From NCBI GenBank assembly GCA_963733505.1, contig CAVTDW010000008.1:248001-312000 (forward strand): 64,000 bases of DNA, read 5' to 3'. Source of the DNA: JALYXV01 sp963733505 (GTDB taxonomy: Bacteria > Actinomycetota > Acidimicrobiia > Acidimicrobiales > Palsa-688). Shown here piece by piece: positions 60,613 to 64,000 of this stretch (positions within the stretch are counted from its first letter, which is position 1; each line of letters begins with the position of its first letter). The position numbers and the translations under genes were made by a program. The notes below the pieces were generated by a model that was not told where the DNA came from, made no database searches, and saw nothing but the letters and a program-made list of their open reading frames with translations.

Positions 60613-61785
60613 ATGCTGACCGAGTTGCGCGTGGCGTGCAAGGCGCTGGGCGCCGCCCTGTCCGGGGTGGATCCGGCGCTTCTGTCGGGTGTGGAGTGCG
60701 CCGAAGTGGTGGAGGCGTTGGCTCGCACCGAGAAGCGATGCGCCGCCGTGCGTGCATGGGCGGCGACGAGGGCGGCGGAGTGCGGAGCGTACAAAGAACG
60801 TGGCTTTGCCGACGCGACCGGATGGCTGGGACACGTCTCTGGAGTAACGGCCCGCGAAGCGCGGGAGGCGTTGAACGTCGGAGGCCGTATGGAGGCCAGC
60901 CCGCAGACGTGGGATGCCCTGATGTCGGGCGAGGTCTCCATATGCCAAGCCGCCGAGATCACCACGACTGAAGCCGCAGTTCCTGGTAGCGAGGCGGACT
61001 TACTGGACTTGGCGGCGCGCACCGGCATGGCCGGGCTGCGAGACGCCGCCCGCCGGATCCGCCTCGACGCACGAGACCCCGACGAGCTCTATCGCGGCCA
61101 GCGCAACGCCCGGTCCCTGCGGTGTTGGCGGGACGGGCAGGGGATGATCCGTATTGCGGGGGCATTATGCCCAGAGGTCGGCGTGCCCTTGGTCAACCGG
61201 ATCGACATCGAGACGGACCGAATCGTCCGCGCCGCCCGTCGTGACAAGCCCGAACTCGAGCCTGAGCCGCGGGAACGTCTTTCTGCTGACGCTCTGGTCA
61301 AGCTGGTGCTCGACGGCGGGACCAGCGCCAAATCGGGCCGCGCCGAACTGATCTTGGTTTGCGACATTGCCGCCTTCCGGCGGGGGCACACCCACGCCGG
61401 CGAGCTGTGCGAGGTGATCGGCGGCGGGCCGGTACCGGTGTCGGTGGCGCAGGAGGTGGCTACCGAGGCATTCATTAAGGCTGTTCTGCACGATGGCGTC
61501 AATATCACCACCGTCGCACATTACGGCCGCTACCAAAAGGCCGAGCTGCGGACGGCCTTGGGATTGGGCCCTCCGCCACTGTTCGATGGAGCGGTGTGCA
61601 CGAACGAGGGCTGCGACCGCCGATACCACTTGGAGTGGGACCACATCGACCCTGTTGCCAATCACGGTCCGACGAGCTACGAGAACCTCGTTCCAAGATG
61701 CACGCCCCACCACCGGGAGAAGACCCGTCGCGACCGCGAAGCCGGACTCCTCGGATCCCATCCAGCACGTCCGCCGACCCCTTGA
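60613..61785 (+). CDS. DUF222/HNH endonuclease-domain protein (13E12 type), copy 2
   Basis: A 390-residue protein with the same plan as copy 1: DUF222 helices (residues 1-280; ALARTEKRCAAVRAWAATRAAEC), then HNH with CTNEGCDRRYHLEWDHIDPVANHG, YENLVPRC and HHREKTRRDREAGLLG. The last zinc-type Cys pair of copy 1 (CWPC) reads CTPH here. AGGAGG lies four bases before ATG 60613, with an in-frame GTG one codon earlier. DNA-damage control is inferred from the promoter. Confidence 0.88.
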   Translation: MLTELRVACKALGAALSGVDPALLSGVECAEVVEALARTEKRCAAVRAWAATRAAECGAYKERGFADATGWLGHVSGVTAREAREALNVGGRMEASPQTWDALMSGEVSICQAAEITTTEAAVPGSEADLLDLAARTGMAGLRDAARRIRLDARDPDELYRGQRNARSLRCWRDGQGMIRIAGALCPEVGVPLVNRIDIETDRIVRAARRDKPELEPEPRERLSADALVKLVLDGGTSAKSGRAELILVCDIAAFRRGHTHAGELCEVIGGGPVPVSVAQEVATEAFIKAVLHDGVNITTVAHYGRYQKAELRTALGLGPPPLFDGAVCTNEGCDRRYHLEWDHIDPVANHGPTSYENLVPRCTPHHREKTRRDREAGLLGSHPARPPTP

Positions 61786-61796
61786 TCAATCGGCGC

Positions 61797-61812
61797 GACG
61801 GCCTCCGCCGTC
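61797..61812 (+). terminator. Possible hairpin terminator of HNH copy 2
   Basis: GACGGC-CTCC-GCCGTC is a perfect 6-bp stem with a 4-base loop, 11 bases after the stop. The equivalent place in copy 1 reads GACGGC-CTAC-GCCGCC, nearly the same. No U-tract follows. Confidence 0.45.
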
Positions 61813-61884
61813 TCGTGACAATCCGCCACCAGGTGCGCTTCCGTCAGAGACAACCGCCGTCACCTGCACATTGACAACTGAATA

Positions 61885-62251
61885 GTTGGGTCGAGGCGCC
61901 GGCCATGCGAGCAAGGACAGTACGTCTGCCCCGATTCACCGGCATCGGCCTCACGGGCTGCCAGGAATCGCTCAGCGACGTGACCGGCCGCTCATTCGGG
62001 CATGTCTCACCGCCGGGCACTCCCATGAAGAGCCGGGCCCGCGGCGAACCTCCGGGCTGGCTGGGGCGCCGGCCCGGCGACGTCACCCACCCCGAGACCT
62101 CGTCGCACGGCAGCCAAGGCGGGTCGCAGCGAGCGAACACGGTGATCGGGGCTCACTCTGGGCCGCATCCGCGAGGTTGACGTCGTCGGTTTACCTAATC
62201 CGCCAGCTTGGAGGTGGCATTGGCCGACAGATGCCCGTTAGGATCTGTCTT
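61885..62251. other. Intergenic region upstream of the molybdate cluster
   Basis: About 365 bp rich in G and C with no plausible gene. A hairpin-prone stretch lies at 62030-62080 (GAGCCGGGCCC, GGGGCGCCGGCCCGGCG). TTGACG at 62178 and TAGGAT at 62239 may be promoter parts. I looked for a Moco-riboswitch-like pattern and could not recognise one by eye. Confidence 0.3.
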
Positions 62252-62647
62252 GTGTCCTCGTTCACCGTTGGCCAGGCCGCCGAACTGCTGAATGTCAGCC
62301 CCGACACGGTTCGCCGATGGGTGGACAGCGGCCAGATCCCCGCAGCGCGAAGCGCCGGGGGCCGACGCCGCGTTGACGGCGAGGGGTTGGCCCGGTTCTC
62401 CGCCGAGCGGGCTCCCACCACCACGGAGCTGCCGGTGGCCGAGTCGGCCCGCAATCACTTCCCGGGCCTGGTGACCAAGGTGACCAAGGACAAGGTGATG
62501 GCCCAAGTGGAGATCCAGGCCGGACCGTTCCGGGTGGTGTCGCTCATGAGCCGAGAAGCGGCCGACGAACTCAAACTCGTCCCGGGCGTGCTGGCGGTGG
62601 CGTCGGTGAAATCCACCAACGTCGTGATCGAAGTCCCACACTCGTGA
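62252..62647 (+). CDS. MerR-type HTH fused to a TOBE/molybdopterin-binding domain
   Basis: A 131-residue regulator. The N-terminal excisionase/MerR-like HTH (FTVGQAAELLNVSPDTVRRWVDSG, GGRRRVDGEGLARF) is followed by a TOBE (Mop) domain (NHFPGLVTKVTKDKVMAQVEI, VVSLMSREAADELKLVPG, VVIEVPHS) that binds oxyanions such as molybdate. GTG 62252 lies seven bases after TAGGAT, allowing a leaderless mRNA; ATG 62231 is an alternative. The TGA overlaps a GTG in the modA frame. It probably controls the molybdate importer. Confidence 0.85.
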   Translation: MSSFTVGQAAELLNVSPDTVRRWVDSGQIPAARSAGGRRRVDGEGLARFSAERAPTTTELPVAESARNHFPGLVTKVTKDKVMAQVEIQAGPFRVVSLMSREAADELKLVPGVLAVASVKSTNVVIEVPHS

Positions 62648-62661
62648 AAGAGGTTCCCCCA

Positions 62662-63477
62662 ATGCCCGCCCGTCCGCGGCGCCGACTGGTCCCTGTGATC
62701 GCCGGTTTGGCCTTGTTCCTCTCGGCCTGCTCGTCGTCCAAGACAGCGACCACGTCGTCCACCACAACTGGGGTGGCGCCGAGCACCACAGCCGCCCCCA
62801 TCACCGGGACGCTCAACGTGTTCGCGGCGGCGTCGCTCACCGGGGCGTTCAATACGGCCAAGTCGACCCTGACGGCCGTCAACGCGGGCTTGACCCTGAC
62901 CTACAACTTCGCCGGGTCCAACACCCTGGTGGCTCAGATCACCCAGGGCGCCCCGTCCGACGTGTTCGCGTCAGCGGACACCAAGAACATGCAGAAACTG
63001 GTCGACGCCGGCCTGGTCGACCCGCCTGTCACCTTCGCCAAAAACAAGCTCGAGATCGCAGTGGCTCCGGGCAACCCCAAGGGCATTACGGGTCTGGCCG
63101 ACCTGGCCAAGGCGGGCGTGTCCGTCGTTTTGGAAGCTGCCGGAGTCCCCGCCGGCGACTACACCCGCCAGATCCTTACGGCTAAGAACATCGCGGTGAC
63201 CCCCAAGTCGTTGGAGACCGATGTCAAGTCGGCGGTGGCCAAGGTCACCTCGGGTGAGGCCGACGCCACCGTGGTCTACGTCACTGACGTCAAAGCGGCG
63301 GGATCGGCCGTCACCGGGGTGGCGGTGAGCGATGCCGACCAGCCTTCGATCACCTACCCGATCGCGGTTGTCAAGGCCACCAAAAACCCGGGCGGCGCCC
63401 AGGCGTTCGTCACCTCGGCGGTGTCGGGTGAGGTGCAAAAGGCGTTGCAGGCTGCCGGTTTCCTCCCGCCCACCTAG
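62662..63477 (+). CDS. modA: Molybdate-binding lipoprotein ModA
   Basis: A 271-residue periplasmic-type binding protein. The signal ends in LFLSAC (lipobox), followed by a Ser/Thr linker and a ModA fold: LNVFAAASLTGAFN, YNFAGSNTLVAQITQGAPSDVFASAD, VTFAKNKLEIAVAPGNPKGI, EAAGVPAGDYTRQIL and GEADATVVYVTDVKAAG, which hold the oxyanion-binding Ser and Tyr residues. ATG 62662 follows AAAGAGG by eight bases; an in-frame GTG at 62644 would overlap the regulator's stop. Confidence 0.93.
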   Translation: MPARPRRRLVPVIAGLALFLSACSSSKTATTSSTTTGVAPSTTAAPITGTLNVFAAASLTGAFNTAKSTLTAVNAGLTLTYNFAGSNTLVAQITQGAPSDVFASADTKNMQKLVDAGLVDPPVTFAKNKLEIAVAPGNPKGITGLADLAKAGVSVVLEAAGVPAGDYTRQILTAKNIAVTPKSLETDVKSAVAKVTSGEADATVVYVTDVKAAGSAVTGVAVSDADQPSITYPIAVVKATKNPGGAQAFVTSAVSGEVQKALQAAGFLPPT

Positions 63478-64000
63478 GGTCCGCAAGGCTCCGATCGGCT
63501 TGGTCCCGGCGGTGTTGGCCGCCGGGGCGTTGGCGTTGGTGGTCCTGCCGCTCCTCGGTTTGCTGCAGCGAGCCCCATGGTCGTCGCTGGTCTCCGACCT
63601 TCGAGCCCACGAGGCGTTCGCGGCGCTGCGGCTGTCGCTGGAGACGTCGCTCGGCGCCCTCGCGGTGTCGGTCCTCTTTGGGGTGCCATTGGCCTGGATC
63701 TTGGCCCGCCACCATTTCCCGGGGCGGTCCCTGGTCCGCGCCGTCGTGACTCTCCCCATGGTCCTACCACCAGTAGTCGGCGGGATCGCGCTGCTCTACG
63801 CGTTCGGACGAAAGGGCCTGGCTGGCCGGATCCTGTATGACCTGACCGGCTGGCGCCTGGTGTTCAACACCAGCGGTGCCATCATCGCCGAAGCATTCGT
63901 GTCCATGCCGTTCCTCATCGTCACCGCCGAAGCGGCGTTCCGGTCAATGGACCGCGGCGCCGAGGAAGCCGCGGCCACCTTGGGCGCCGGTCCCGCCTAC
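63428..64000 (+). CDS. modB: Molybdate ABC permease ModB, 3' end cut by the window
   Basis: Membrane permease of the molybdate importer. Hydrophobic segments include VLAAGALALVVLPLLGLL and LGALAVSVLFGVPLAWIL, then LPMVLPPVVGGIALLYAFG and VSMPFLIVTAEAAFR. The cytoplasmic EAA loop has begun (EEAAATLGA) at the window end. The start is uncertain: GTG 63428 lies inside the modA end (50-bp overlap), and later TTG/GTG codons before the first helix are possible. Confidence 0.85.
   Translation, partial: MRCKRRCRLPVSSRPPRVRKAPIGLVPAVLAAGALALVVLPLLGLLQRAPWSSLVSDLRAHEAFAALRLSLETSLGALAVSVLFGVPLAWILARHHFPGRSLVRAVVTLPMVLPPVVGGIALLYAFGRKGLAGRILYDLTGWRLVFNTSGAIIAEAFVSMPFLIVTAEAAFRSMDRGAEEAAATLGAGPAY

Larger units (their letters stand above)
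60497..61884 (+). mobile_element. 13E12-repeat-like element, copy 2
   Basis: Same organisation as copy 1 at 12.2-13.6 kb: SOS-type promoter, conserved leader, DUF222/HNH gene and a conserved tail of about 95 bp (GGCGCGACGGCCTCCGCCGTCTCG-like through GACAACTGAATAG). Homology to copy 1 begins at CTTGACAG and ends near 61884. No flanking direct repeats are obvious. Whether the unit moves by itself is unknown. Confidence 0.6.

Noticed and set aside
61885..62251. Moco riboswitch before the molybdate regulator
   Set aside because: The region is structured, but I could not align it to the known motif; a covariance search would be needed.

Overview
The window is about 64 kb of very GC-rich DNA with actinobacterial features: GTG starts and 4-bp stop/start overlaps (ATGA, GTGA), TAGGGT-type -10 boxes close to start codons, an LPLTG sortase substrate, GAF-ANTAR and STAS/RsbW-type regulators, DUF222/HNH genes of the 13E12-repeat type, and a MerR-TOBE gene before modAB. 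I infer a free-living Actinomycetota chromosome, possibly Acidimicrobiia-like; the exact taxon is not proven.

Layout. 0-2.2 kb: two secreted cell-wall hydrolases (M23, NlpC/P60). 2.2-16.3 kb: a dispersed minus-strand regulon for uptake and hydrolysis of a biuret- or urea-like compound. It has an amidase, a biuret-hydrolase-like enzyme with an inactive-looking paralogue, a BMP lipoprotein, two permeases, a double ABC ATPase and a GntR/FCD regulator. It is interrupted by a phosphoesterase, a DUF5666-like gene, a degenerate tRNA and a 13E12-type element. A conserved block of about 110 bp, carrying TAGGGT or a variant, a TGTATACA dyad and a start codon reading M-Y-T-x-A-H-T, occurs upstream of three of these units. 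16.3-21.1 kb: gene debris flanks a less GC-rich stretch with a secreted protein, a TIM-barrel-like protein and a UDP-glucuronate epimerase. 21.1-29.2 kb: a Zn-type ArsR/CDF efflux pair, a MEDS-receiver protein, a large hybrid kinase and a frame-broken LPXTG surface protein. 29.4-41.1 kb: a CNB-flavin oxidoreductase, a hydrolase, a broken methyltransferase, a PadR-controlled MacB-like exporter, and surface and lipoproteins. 41.2-45.4 kb: cupin, STAS and GAF-ANTAR regulators. 45.7-55.6 kb: the kdp potassium system, with kdpE displaced upstream and only its first 16 codons left behind kdpD. 55.7-60.3 kb: PQQ-propeller lipoprotein, membrane protein, RsbW-like kinase, DUF1906 hydrolase. 60.5-61.9 kb: second 13E12-type element. 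62.2-64 kb: molybdate uptake (regulator, modA, modB cut by the window end).

Several otherwise good genes (kdpA, kdpD, the methyltransferase, the LPXTG protein, a membrane protein at 40.1-41.1 kb and others) are broken by 1-nt shifts, mostly in C or G runs or repeats. This looks more like consensus error than decay, so frame breaks should be checked against reads before biological interpretation.
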